NCBI GenBank assembly: GCA_002751075.1 | Contig: NAOQ01000076.1 | Coordinates: 73,346 to 137,345, forward strand | From: Ichthyophonus hoferi | Taxonomy: Eukaryota > Opisthokonta > Ichthyosporea > Ichthyophonida > Ichthyophonidae | DNA length: 64,000 nt | Direction of reading: 5' to 3' | Shown: positions 1-12,351 of the stretch, piece by piece | Position numbering within the stretch: position 1 is the stretch's first letter | How the letters are laid out: the number at the start of each line of letters is the position of its first letter | Notes under the pieces: generated by a model | The model's database searches: none | Seen by the model: the letters and a program-made list of their open reading frames with translations, nothing else | Told to the model about the DNA's origin: nothing | Made by a program: the position numbers and the translations under genes

Positions 1-31
1 TATTATCTAATTATTTATTATATACTAGTCA

Positions 32-37
<6 letters not shown>

Positions 38-75
<38 letters not shown>
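38..75. repeat. (TA)n microsatellite
   Basis: Uninterrupted TA dinucleotide run near the left edge of the window, inside the first partial intron of copy 1. Confidence 0.9.
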
Positions 76-76
<1 letters not shown>

Positions 77-267
77 TTTCTCACTATAATCATTTGAGGT
101 CTAATTGTTGGCTTGTGTTAAAAGTTAATTGGCATCTCTGTAAATCCTGGTGATTATATTTTTTATTTTGATTAGCCATTGGCCTCCCATTATTCTATTT
201 TTTAAATAGAATGAGAGAATACAATGTACATTAAAAATATACTTAATGACATAATAACAATACGAAA

Positions 268-546
268 TTTTAGCCTGTGTAGTAACCATCTCACCCATGT
301 TTAGGGTAACTGCCAACTATTGCAAGCAGAGTATTTGGGATTAAGACAGTATAATTTTTTTCAGTATCGATACAGAATCAAAAGTCCTCAATCTGCCTCA
401 AACAGAGCCTTTTTATATTTTATAAATGTAGTATTTTATATACAGAATAATTCAGAACTAATTATTAATTAATTAGATAATTATAACTATATTTACTTGG
501 TCTATGTTGTCTATGTAACCATATTTAACAACAATTGCACAACTAG
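268..546 (+). repeat. Intronic repeat family R1, copy a
   Basis: About 275-base dispersed repeat inside copy 1. It starts near 'tagcctgtgtagtaacc' and has the internal blocks 'cagaatcaaaagtcc' and 'ctatgttgtctatgtaacc'. It ends exactly at the 3' splice site of the exon at 547. Related copies are at 1099-1241, 3727-4014 and 9241-9538, with a fragment at 13447-13555. No coding capacity or terminal inverted repeat was seen. Confidence 0.75.
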
Positions 547-3500
547 GTGATAATACAGAACCGCGATCTAAAGTGATTAATTTAAAAGCTAAGGCTATGT
601 GGGAAGCCTGGGAAAGTGTCAAAGGATATTCACATGACGTCATGGTGATGCAGTACATTGCTAAGGCTGAATTGTGAGTTCCTATTTGTCTATATGTATG
701 TGTATACATATATATTTGTGTATGATAGTATGGTAGTCTGTATGTATATTCATAGGTTCATGCACGTATGTACAGTTAATTTGTAATAGATTTCATTATA
801 GTTTTATCTATCCATTGTGTTATTTACTGCTATACTGTACTTATACACTCGATGTATTTGTAATTAATGTTCATGTATATCTATATAACCAATTTATATT
901 TAATGTTATAATATATCTATTTATTCGATGTGTTTAATAAGAGTGTTTGCCTATATATTTGATTCAGATTTCAGGTTTTATTATACTTTTATGTATGTTA
1001 TTTTCATATTTTATATTTTGAAATATCTTTGTATTCAATGTATTTAATCCTATTATTTTCACTATATTTAATTTATATTTAGTACTATATTATATTTGGT
1101 CAGACAAAGCCGTTTTATACTTTCTAAATATTGAATTTTATGCATAGAATATTTCAGAACCCAGCATCAATTGGTTAGTTAAATATAACTAGTTACTTTA
1201 CCCGTGTTGTATATATAACTGTATTTTAACTCTACATGCAGGGTGTTGAAACAATGCAAAACCCAACGTAAAAGTGGAGGCCTGTCTGATGCATTTAAAG
1301 CTATGACGTCATGGATGGGTAGGGGCAAGAACAGGGTCCTAAATATGAATGAAGATGATCTGAGAGATAATACTATTAATCAGGTAGGATAGGGTATGGT
1401 ATGATATAGTATGATCTATGATATGTATGATATGTTATGATGTGATATGATATGGTATGCTTTGTTATGGTATGGTATGGTATGGTATGGTATTTTATGA
1501 TGTAGTATGATCTGATATGATATCGGGTTATGCCATGGTATGCTATGATATTGTATTATAGTGTGTTATTATTATTATACTATACTATATTTTCTTTCGT
1601 TTTATTATATTACATTACTTTATATTATGTTATATTATGCTATAACATATATTATTATTTAACAACCCATTATTTGCATCTTTCATTTCTTTATTGCTAT
1701 CTAATATCCTCTTGATTTAATTCCTTCAACCAATATATTAACACCTTTAAATCATCTGTGACTCCATCCCACTCCTAATATATACCCATGCATTAGTTAA
1801 TACAGAACTCCAGACCTGACTTTGTATGTAGTTTAGAATGTACTTTACAATTATTGGCCCTGATGTATTCTATCTGCATCAATTCAATCCACTCTTATAT
1901 CTACCTTTTACCCATATAGGGACTGATAAAGATGGGAATTGAATTTGATCCCAGGGAAGATATTGTTGTGCGTTATAATAGGATCCGCACGTTTTTGGAA
2001 GGTATGCTCTGTTTTCATTGTATGTTTTTATATCTTTTTATAACTCCTTTCTCTAATTATATTTATAAAATTAGATAGTGTATTTTATTACATTGTATAA
2101 TAGGATAGGATATACTACATTATTACATTGTATTATATTACATATACTCTATTATATTATATTGTGTTATATTATACTCGACTATCTTAGATTGTATGCA
2201 TTATGTATCTATTATATGTAATATATTCAACTGCATATCATTTTTTCTTTCATCTTTCTTTTTATTCATTCCACATTCACTTCATTTTTACGTAACTCTC
2301 TACTTTAATGCTATATCTATATATTTATTGATTGGTTTATACATATCTGTTTATTACCCTTGAATAAATATTTTTCTTTTGCTTTTAGTTCCTATTGATA
2401 CATATTTTTTTTTATTGCCAACTGTTAGTAAGCAATACAGCTATAAATAATACACAATAATGCATTAAGATTAAAAATGAAAAGAATATAGGTAAGTATA
2501 GCCATTAAGAGATGATGTTCCATATAGAAAATGATTTCTTTGCCTTTTACAACGTGTTTGATTCAGTGTCTAGGACTACTGCTAGGTAGGTGGCGGATAT
2601 ATGAGTATAGATACGTGTAGGCATATATGTGTATGGATCTATTGATAGGTATGTGTAAGTGCATTGCACAGTTTATATTCTTAGTTTTGCATTATTAAAT
2701 ATAATACAAATTACTAATCATATTTTACGGCTGTAGCCTGCTAGTCCCTATTAAACATCGCCATATCAAGATAAATATTCATTATAATTGGCTAAAGGCA
2801 GATCTTAACCTGGAGGAGTGATGATTGGATTGATCAGTAGAATGAAGCAAATAAAATAAAGAATCTTGGTAATCTGGCATAGTTAGCTTAACTAGGAATT
2901 ATTAAAAAAAATTGGAATTTTCAATCCGGAATTCTTATTGGTGCCCACAGTTATAAAGGGCAGGACCTCATGCAGTTAAGCAGCTACTCATATCTCAATC
3001 TTATGACAGATCCCCGATTGGTCGAGGTAAATTTATATAAAATCATTAGTGTAGATGTATTTTATTACATTCAATCAACAATATGCATTTTATTGTACTA
3101 GTTTTCATTCGCTGTTTAAATGATCCATCCTATTACCCTTTCCCACGTTCTATCTTCTAATTTTTATTGACCTCTTTTTTTCCACACTCCCTTCCTAAGA
3201 CTAATTATTATTAGTAATTGCCGTATATGTTTAATAATCACCATGGCAACTATTACATTTTTCTTTTCCACAGTTTATCTCTTTCAATCTAACCGTATCC
3301 ATATGCTCTGGTATGCAGATCTCTTATTTGTGTTTATCCAACCATATGCACAAATATTTTAAAAGAAATTAGCCTACTAGCTCTATCGCGATTAGCATAC
3401 TTACAAAAACACATATTTATCACATACACCTACTGGTAACCAATAGTGTCTATTTACCTCTTTTAAAAGGCACACACAATTCATATATGGTCTAGTAATT

Positions 3501-6500
3501 AATTAATTAATCAAATTAACTGTTGTCTTACTGGCAGATTGGTATGCAAGCAGTCCGATCACATGGTCTTGGCAGCCATGGTACCCGCAGTCTCGCAGGC
3601 ACAACTAATCTTCACATAGCATTAGAAGAAACAATTGCTGAGTTTGTAGGAAAAGTAAGTAGAAATAAAAGCATGTTAAATTGCTTTAAATAGATATCTC
3701 TCTATTTTTGTTAAATAAGTATTGCTGATTTCAGCCTGTAGAATAACCATTTTACCCGAGTTCAGGGTAGCAGCTGAGTATTGTAAGCAAAGAATTTAGG
3801 ATAAAAACTGTAGAATTTATTCAATAACACTACAGAATCAAGAGTCCCCAATATGTGTCTGATATAAGTTTTTTTACACTTCTTACATGTAACATTTTAT
3901 GTATAAAATACTTCCAAAGCCGGCATTCATAAATTAAATATTTATAACTTTAATTATTTAGCCTATGTTGTATATGTAGCCATATGTGACATCACATGTT
4001 GGTTCTGTTCTAGATAGATGTCTGTTATACTAAAAAGTATAGTATACCAACCATATCTGGACTAATTATCAAAGCAGTCATTATTTAATTTATTTATTAT
4101 TTAATTAATTGATAACTCTAACTACAGCTACATTGTCTCCATTGTATATTTTATGATATTTGACAATTATTGGGGATTGAGAAGAAAACTACACTATAAG
4201 TAGCTTGGATTGGTCAGTTAACCCTAATTAAATTGGAGTAATCGATTAATGTGATTGGGCATATTTGGATGAATAAAATAGCATTAACATCAAGTTTGAT
4301 GAGATATGTTGCAATTAAATTAAATGTGATGTCATACAATATGCTATAATATACTACGATACAATATAATACAACACAATACATACAATATAATACAATG
4401 TAAGACAATATAATATAATACAATATAATACAATACAATACAATACAGTGCAATACAATATAATACAATTAAATATAGTATAATACAATACAATACAATA
4501 CAATACAATTAAATATAATATATTCCAATATCAACAACTCTTAACTATCTAATATTGTTCCCTATTTCCATTCTTGTCTTGTAGGATACCTCCTCCACCT
4601 CTTTCTATCATCCCTGCTATATCCTACTATATCCTATTATATCATATACTATTCCTGTCAGCTTTCAATTAATAACGTTATAATTAACTCCGGCTCTTTA
4701 ATAAGAGAAAGTAACAAAACCAGTAAATTCTTGCTTAACTTCTTCCGTCAGTAGGTCTATTTAGGCTTTGTTTACGGAGAGCGAATAAACACGCAAGCCA
4801 TCAAACGTTGATCAAACCAATACAACCAAACTTGTTCCTATAGGAAACCTAGTAATTTAAGCGATCTTCCTGTAGGGTAAACTAATACATGACAATTCCT
4901 CACCCTGTAACTCCAGGAAATGTCGCTTACCTTCAGTACAGCCTATCTAGCAAATATTGGTACTATCGCCGCGATATGTCGTAAAACTGACTTCATTCTG
5001 ATAGATCAGAAGGCCCATAGAAGTCTACAAGATGGTATATATATAATGGATATTACATATTAATGCTATATTTAATATAATAAAAGTCAGTGTCAGTGTA
5101 TATATGTTGTATTAATACTATATTTACATTTAATAGAGTATATATTGGTGTATAGATACATGCATATACATGCATATATCTGTATGTGTATATGTATATA
5201 TCTGGCATGAACTGTCTCCAATGTAGTATTTTCCTTTCTTTATCATTCCTATTTACATCATTTATTTTCTCTGTCCTCCTCAGTCTATATTCCTATTGGC
5301 ATGATATTTTATGATAAATCGTTTCTGTTGGTTTATATTTTATGCTATTTATTTTCTTTAGTTTTTCTCCATAAATATTTCTTATTATTCTTTCTTTTAG
5401 AATAATATAGTTCTGTAAGACCATATAGAGCAATTCTATCATATATAATAATGATCCAATGTCTGGACCTACGTTTTATTTACTTACGGCCAATCATATC
5501 TTTATTTTTGCAGGATGCCTTCTCTCAAGAGCAACTCTAATAAGGGTAAATCTCTTCAATTTTAATGTTCATAACCCTTTTCTCCAATCCAATGAGGTTA
5601 TTTAAGTTAATTATAACTCATGTCCAATTGCATTATTTATTTTGAACAACAGCCAACAAATACAAGCAAAAAAAAAACTCTTTTTCTATTTTTTTTTTCA
5701 AAAAAAAAACAAAATTCATATTCAGTCTCACTGAAAAATTGCATGCGTTAAACCCATTTGTTAACAACCTCTTTTATATTATAAGGTCTAATATATGATA
5801 TGTAGACTAATTAGCTAATCACTTATGACCAATTGGTTTTAATCTACTTTATGCGTGCAGGTATATTTTGGTAAGAAAATTCCAAAACAAACTATTTACT
5901 CTAATAATCCGTGGGCACTATTGGTGGAACTAATTATAATGACTAATCAGCTTTCATTACTTAATGAAGCAATTACCACCAATTACCTTCAACTGATACT
6001 GTTTATGTTATTAAATTCTTATTATATGCAATATAGGCGGCATAGTCAACCTGTATGTTTCATTTAGGGTTTTAAAATCAACTTTTTATAATTATTTATT
6101 ACCATTAGTTTTGCTATAAAATTGGTATTAAAGCCAAGAGTATCATGTATAGCCAACAATTAATTGGTATTCTAATATCCTACAGATCCAAGTTTCCAAT
6201 TTAATTCCTATCTTCTCTGCATAAATCGACTATATTAGTGTTATAATTGTACTATTATGATCTAACAATATTTCTCTTTTTCTTTCCCTTGCCTTTTCTC
6301 TTTCTCTTTCTTGCTTGCTTTCCCCATGTTACACTTCTCCTCCTTCATCCCCCTCTCTACCTCCATTCACCTCACCTCCCAACCTCTTTTCTATCTCTAG
6401 TTCCACCACAATAACATAGCCCACTGTAGTGAAAAACTAAGAACAATTCGCAAGATACAAGACAAGAGAGCTAAAAGGGGGCAGACAATAGGTCTGATCT

Positions 6501-9500
6501 TCCTTGTTTCTGACACTGTGTTTAGTATGGATGGTGATATATTCCCTTTACCTCGCTTCCATATGTAAGTATAAAATCACGAAAAAAAATATATGCTTTT
6601 AATGAGGGATTTAAATTTTAAACTAAGTTATATTTTTTAATGTTTTCCAATATTTTAATACGTTTTAATACGTTTTAATACATTTTATTATATTATATTA
6701 TTATAGTATATTATATTATATTAATATTTGCACATTGTAAGATTTTGTAGATTATACCCAATAAAAAATTGTTCAAAGTCGTATTATACCTTTGATAAAA
6801 GAAAAGTGTTAAAAACCCGTGATTTTACTAGTTGCTTTTGTTTCTTTTATGCTTTCCAGACTTTTGCTTCTTTTATGCTTTCCCGACTTTTGTTTATTGG
6901 GGGTGTTAATTTTAGTTAACTGCCACATAGCTATTCAGTAATGTAAATGGGACCGATTGTAAAATGTGCACTGGCTTATACAATTCACAGAAGATCACGG
7001 AGATCCAACTAATATATCTGATCTTATCTCGATAATCTTAGTCCCTATTTGGATGGCTATTTGGATGGCTCGTTAGATATTCTTTAATGTATGTGCTTGC
7101 ATATTACGTATCTGACAAATCAATTTAACCTAGTTAAGAAAGTTATGCAATTAGCTAATGTTCAAAGTTAATATATAACCTGTCATAATTATATAATTAA
7201 ACATTAAAAACAGTAATAAGCAAACATAATATACCATAGAATAAATAGAAATAAAAAAATGGGTTATACAGTGTGAGTATCTCGGACACAAATAAACAGA
7301 TTAATATTAATATTAAAATATAACTGAGTTTAGTGTATGAACAATAAAAAGTTAAAAGCAAATCAAATAAGATCATGGCTTTTCAAAGCGCATATTTTCT
7401 GATTTGACGTTTACCCAATCAGGTTCTGTAAGACTAACAACATCACCCTAATATTGGATGAGGCTCATGGCCTTGGTGTGATTGGCAAAACAGGTGCGTA
7501 ATATGATTGGACCACATTTCTTTAAATGAGTCATTAATTCACCTGTCATCTCAACCCATCAAGTATACATTTACATTTATACTTTACTTATTTATAAGAT
7601 GTATGGATGGTATTAGCGCATTGGAATATACCATAATATTGACCCAATAATACACGGAATCTTGACTATTCCTACCGATCATAAATAGTTACTTAAAACA
7701 TCACATCACAATTCTAACCAATCATAAGCTGTGATATTGAAAACATTTATAATGTCTAGGAAGGGGAATTGAAGAACACTTCGATATGCCAGGCACTGTA
7801 GATGTGCTTACTGGCACCCTGGGAAAGTCTATACCTGCTATTGGTGGGTTCTGTGCCGGCTCAAAAAAGGTGTGATACACTTAACTGTATTGCGTTGTCA
7901 ATGGGAACACGTGCGTCCCACTCTATTAGGTAAAAAGTTTGATTCTAATTCAGCGTAATTCGCATCACACGTGTTCAAAATGGTATAAATTAATCACTGT
8001 GTGGTTGTGATGGGCTTATGGGTTTGTTTGGCTTGCACTATCGTTCCCTCTAACATGCAGCATTGGCAGGGTAATGGTTTCGGATCAAGACAATGCTTTT
8101 TTCCTATGTTTAACTGTTTCAACAGTGCTATAGTAGGAGGTCGATTGTAACGTTTCATTGGAGATTAATATGAGTAGAGGGTCTGGTTGGCTCCCAGTGA
8201 TAGATTCGTAATTGAGCAGAAATTGCATAGTGGGGTAGAAAATATATAAAAATATTCTTTGCCAAATCAGTAACTTTATATATATATATATATCAATAAT
8301 AACTGGGATTGAGGGAGACAAGCAGTGGACACGATTGGGTAAAACAGCGAAGATGCCCTCTTACATTTATACAATCACAGATGATGCGCTACATTCAAAT
8401 GTATGGCAATCCCTGTGTATTTTCAAGGTATATATATATATGATAAGACATCTTGTAAAATCCATTTTACTATCATCAATTCACAATGCTATCTATTTAT
8501 TTGCTTCAATTTTTACTTCTTTAATTATATCCCCGTAAGTTCCCATGAGCCTTTTACATAATATCTATTTACTCCAGGCATACAATTATTGACCAATTGT
8601 AATGTACTTATTGTTTCACTAGCTGTAAGCTAACCTCTCTCTCTGTAGCCCACTTCCACCATTCTACTGTGCCGTGGCACAGAAGACGTTTGAAATTCTC
8701 ATGGAAGAACCTCAACACGTGGAACAATTGCATAGAAATACCGAGTATTTTATTAAGCGACTAAAGGTTTACTTTTCTTGTGATTGGCTGTCTATATATT
8801 TATAGAGTGTGTTACTGATTTGAAATCATTTCCAATAGATCTTTCCATTTCTCGTGTAATATTAATACATCTACAATATTTGATCTGATTAGCGTTGCAT
8901 TTATGTAATATAATATAATGGAATATGATCTAAAATGATAGATAATCCTATAAAATAGTAAAATACAATACAATATAATACACTGTATAATAAACTCCTA
9001 TGCAACACGTCCATGTAGGCCGAAGGCTTCAATGTTGGTAGAACTGAAACCGCTGTAGTACCTCTAATTCTTGGAGATCTGGAGAAAGGTATTTTATACA
9101 ATTACTTTAATCACTTTTATTTTTATATAGAAATCTAATTGTATGTTTATTTTAGTTACATTAATACACAAAAGGGATATGTTGATGGCTTAAGTAGCCA
9201 ATAACGAAAGTTGTAAGGTTGCACTTGGCTCAGTATGTCAATTTCAACCTGCGCAGTAATTATTAATATTATTGTGGTAATTTTCTCATACAAGGCCTGG
9301 GTAGTAGGCAACTATTATAAGCAAATACTTTAGGATAAAACCTCTATGGCTTTTAGTTGGTATTAAAATAGAATCAGGAGTCCCGAATCTCTCTCAGACA
9401 GAACCCTTTTACATCTTCTAAGCAAAGCATTGTATATATTACTTCACAACCCAGTATAAATTGATTAGAAAATTGTAACTATAGTTGCTTTGCCTATGTT

Positions 9501-10585
9501 GAATATGCACTTATACTTGACATCTCACACATGTCCAGTGGGCATGGTTTACCGCGAACTGCGTACACGTGGGTACTGGGTATCTGTGATTATACCGCCT
9601 GCAGGTAAGCTGTTATAGTTTATCTAGTACATCTCATCGCCGTAGTAATATTGCCCATAGTGAAATCTTGGTTACTCAAACTGAATATGGTTATATTATA
9701 CCCTTCCTTTTATATATACCAATATAATTATAGTATATTGTCTTGTAACAAAAAAACTTTTAAAAATATTTCTTTGTCCTAATACAGCTTGTAATGTTAA
9801 TAGGCTTGTTAATTTTAAATAATTCACAATATTTATCAAGTTTTTATTACTCAATACCCATTCAAGGATCCTGATCTAGAATTTATTATATCATTCGGTC
9901 ATTAGCATAATACATGATCTATAATGTTGTGTGGTAGTCTAGTTAATGTATATCTCGGTTGGTTGTGATTAAAAAAAGGCATTGTTATATGATCCACATG
10001 TTTTCTCCATTATACTTTTAAGGCTGTGCCTGCATTTTGTTTTACAAGGTATCTATTTAATTAGCATCCAATTGTAAAAGGGCTTTCCATTTAATACTTG
10101 GCGGCAATAACATACCATGTTATATCATAAATACCTTTGTATGCATGGTTATTATTATAATTCTTACCTACTATACACTACCTTACAGTACAATACGCAG
10201 CTTATACTTTTAAAAAATGGCGTTTAGAAATAATTGAGTTTTATCGCTTACAATATTATAGGTAATTCAAAAGCAAAAAGAGTTCTTTAAATATGTAGTT
10301 TAAGAGTGTTTAAATTAATAATTTAATTCTAAAGTGTTCATCTATGTTAACCGGTTTGGTCAATTGGGATTTTGTATGTTTATTATTTGGCAGAATGTTT
10401 GTATTTATAGAATGTCAAATCTAGTAAGGCCACTCTCGCACATTTGCCAATCATATCTAACCATGCTCTGCAACCTTGTAACAGTATCTATTGGTTCAGC
10501 CCGCCTTCGTCTAATCCCTCATAGCGGGTTAACCATCTTGGAACTGGATAACTTTATTAACGCCCTGAAAGAAGCTATGGCCTGA
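547..10585 (+). CDS. ACBP-alpha-oxoamine synthase fusion, copy 1 (5' end outside window)
   Basis: Predicted fusion enzyme: an acyl-CoA-binding domain followed by a PLP-dependent alpha-oxoamine synthase that condenses an amino acid with an acyl-CoA. Exons seen: 547-673, 1242-1383, 1920-2001, 2528-2585, 2951-3026, 3538-3654, 4917-5034, 5514-5545, 6401-6564, 7423-7493, 7760-7869, 8381-8427, 8649-8766, 9019-9088, 9539-9604, 10485-10585 (TGA). All have GT-AG ends and consistent phase, giving about 499 residues. The first exon carries the second half of the ACBP fold (KAKAMWEAWESVKG). The synthase follows with SHGTRSLAGT, LILDEAHGLGVIGKTGRG (the Asp that contacts the PLP pyridine nitrogen) and TGTLGKSIPAIGGF (Schiff-base Lys). 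Exons for the N-terminus and first ACBP helix must lie upstream of base 1. The catalytic Lys is present, so this is not a lysine-less LCB1-type subunit. Whether the product is 3-ketosphinganine, aminoketobutyrate or another aminoketone cannot be told. The family is certain; the substrate is not. Confidence 0.88.
1099..1241 (+). repeat. Intronic repeat family R1, 3' half (copy b)
   Basis: Matches the right half of R1 ('cagaacccagcatcaattgg' then a 'gtgttgtatatataac' block). It ends at the acceptor AG of the exon starting at 1242. Confidence 0.65.
1390..1560. repeat. Degenerate TATGG/TATGA pentanucleotide tract
   Basis: Imperfect tandem five-base units (tatgg, tatga, tatgc) in the copy 1 intron after the exon ending at 1383. 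One of several such tracts in the window. Confidence 0.8.
3727..4014 (+). repeat. Intronic repeat family R1, copy c
   Basis: Full-length R1 copy in the intron 3655-4916: 'tcagcctgtagaataacc', 'acagaatcaagagtcccc', 'ctatgttgtatatgtagcc'. It ends in a 'tctgttctag' that looks like a 3' splice site but is not used in the gene model. Confidence 0.75.
4330..4530. repeat. Degenerate TACAA/TATAA pentanucleotide tract
   Basis: Imperfect tandem array of five-base units (atacaatacaatataat type) in the large copy 1 intron. It yields a spurious long minus-strand ORF made only of Tyr, Ile, Leu, Val and Cys. Confidence 0.85.
5035..5513 (+). other. Intron present in copy 1, absent in copy 2
   Basis: In copy 1 the segment encoding SLQDG/CLLSRATLIR is split here (donor gtatat, acceptor ttgcag, phase 1). 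In copy 2 the equivalent coding sequence is one uninterrupted exon (16914-17063). The joined copy 1 exons total 150 bases, the same as the copy 2 exon. The paralogues therefore differ by one clean intron gain or loss. Confidence 0.85.
6760..7165 (-). mobile_element. Solo LTR-like fragment of the Ty1/copia family
   Basis: Lies in the copy 1 intron 6565-7422. It resembles both LTRs of the copia element at 40740-44975, with shared blocks such as 'attcacagaaga', 'atcttatct', 'gacaaatcaattta' and a 'ttttatgctttcc' stretch matching 'ttttattctttcc'. No internal retroelement sequence is beside it, so it reads as a solo LTR. It is old and diverged. Copy 2 has no counterpart in the equivalent intron, so insertion probably post-dates the gene duplication or was lost there. 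Confidence 0.65.
9241..9538 (+). repeat. Intronic repeat family R1, copy d
   Basis: Full-length R1 copy: 'tcaacctgcgcagtaat', 'atagaatcaggagtcccg', 'acaacccagtataaattg', 'ctatgttgaatatgcac'. Its end coincides with the acceptor 'atgtccag' of the exon at 9539. Confidence 0.75.
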
Positions 10586-12351
10586 AGAGTTTTAGATACT
10601 TTAAAAAGTGTAGCGATGGTCATGGAAGTTCAATGTGTTATGTGTTAATATGACCACACCAATTCCATTTTCAGCGTAAGATCTTATGTTTAGACCCTGT
10701 GACGTCATTTGATTATATTGCCTTAAAAAGGCTATTAGTAACCTTTACAAATATACAGCTATTAAACAAGCAAATCAACATCTTGAATTGGTCCACATGC
10801 TCGTTGTAAACGAGACCAATCGCACTTGTCAATTTTGATATGTTGCGTTCGTTTGAAATATAGCATAGATTGATTATTAGTGATAATAATTAATATATAA
10901 CAAAAAGAAAATAATGTTATATGACAATAAGTTCCAGTGTGTTCTTATCATTGCCATCTTTTCTTTTGCCAACTTAGGCGATGATGATATCTGGAATATT
11001 TAAACTCATACGGAGGATTCCTATAACTCTAACTATCTCTTTATCTATTCATGACACAATTCTAATGGAAGGATTGGTCAAGCTCATGTCTATTCCACAG
11101 CTTTACTCTTTATGCGATGTTTTTATTTACCAGTTTATGATCTTGTAAATATTCATTGTGTAAGGCTTGATCTTACGATGTAAACGTGCATGTTTATTGG
11201 CCAATTATAATTGGAAGACGCGCTTGCCGTAATAAAACTGCCTCGTACGATTAGAATTGATCTAATCTACTAATCAGATTAGGGTTTATTAAAAATACAA
11301 TAAAATAAATAATAAAATTGTAGAAAGATTTAGATGTCATTGCCCGAGGGAGTAGATGGAGATGAAAAAATATGCTGCACGTCTATGACAGTTCATGATG
11401 AATCCCTTTATTGGCTTGAAGATTGGCACTCATTCCATTAAACGATAAACTTATACGGTTACTAGGTTGCAGCCAATCATAAAACCAGATAGAACACTAC
11501 CAATGAATACCTCTATTATCGCAAACGTTTCCACCTTGGCTAACATATCTTATAGAGGAGGTAGTGGTTAAATACAAGGGTGATAAAATTTTAACTAAAA
11601 TTATATTGGTGGTTGGCACTAGGAGGATACTATAGAACCTATTGCAGTTCAAACTTAAGTATTTTAATAAATCGCACGCCATAGGTATCATGCTCTGAAG
11701 TCACTCACTAATACAGAATTAGAACAGATTTAATGCACAAGAATGAATGGAACCAGGATCTAATATGACGTCAAGAAAATGGGACGATGTGTATCGTCGT
11801 CTGAACGTATAAATATGAAATGATTTATCCAATGAATAATCTGGATCCCTCGCCTTTTCTTGTTTAATCTGGTTTAACTATGCCTTACAACAGAAAATGC
11901 ATTAAAGGCACGTGAGATTATTATGAGAATTTACTATCTTGTGGGTTTCAGGTTTGGGATGGGCCCGCGGTTACTTAATTTAGTCCTAACAACGATGACT
12001 TTATAGTAATCTACCAATTGATTGCTCTATAACTGATAAGATAGCTCAGTTAAATTGGATAAAAATAGGTGCAGTCAAGTATATATATTTTATGCCTTTA
12101 CACTTTATGCAAGTATTCGCGCTATTCGCATATAAAGGTTTTTTGTACCATATAAACTGCCAAAGTATACGTTGATTTTAATTTGAAGTTTCTTACATTC
12201 AACACTATCCTGTACTTTGTATAAACTATATATTACCAAGGTAGTCAATTGTACTATTTTATTCTTCTCTCTTTGTTTTTCTTTACTTGGATCATAATTT
12301 GATATTAAGATAGCGACTACATACGACAGTCGAAAGGTTACAAAGAGCAAG
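10586..12351. other. Spacer between the two paralogues
   Basis: No exon found on either strand. It must hold the 3' UTR of copy 1 and the promoter and 5' UTR of copy 2. An in-frame stop precedes the copy 2 start by a few tens of bases. No TATA box or other defined promoter motif could be assigned. Confidence 0.6.
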
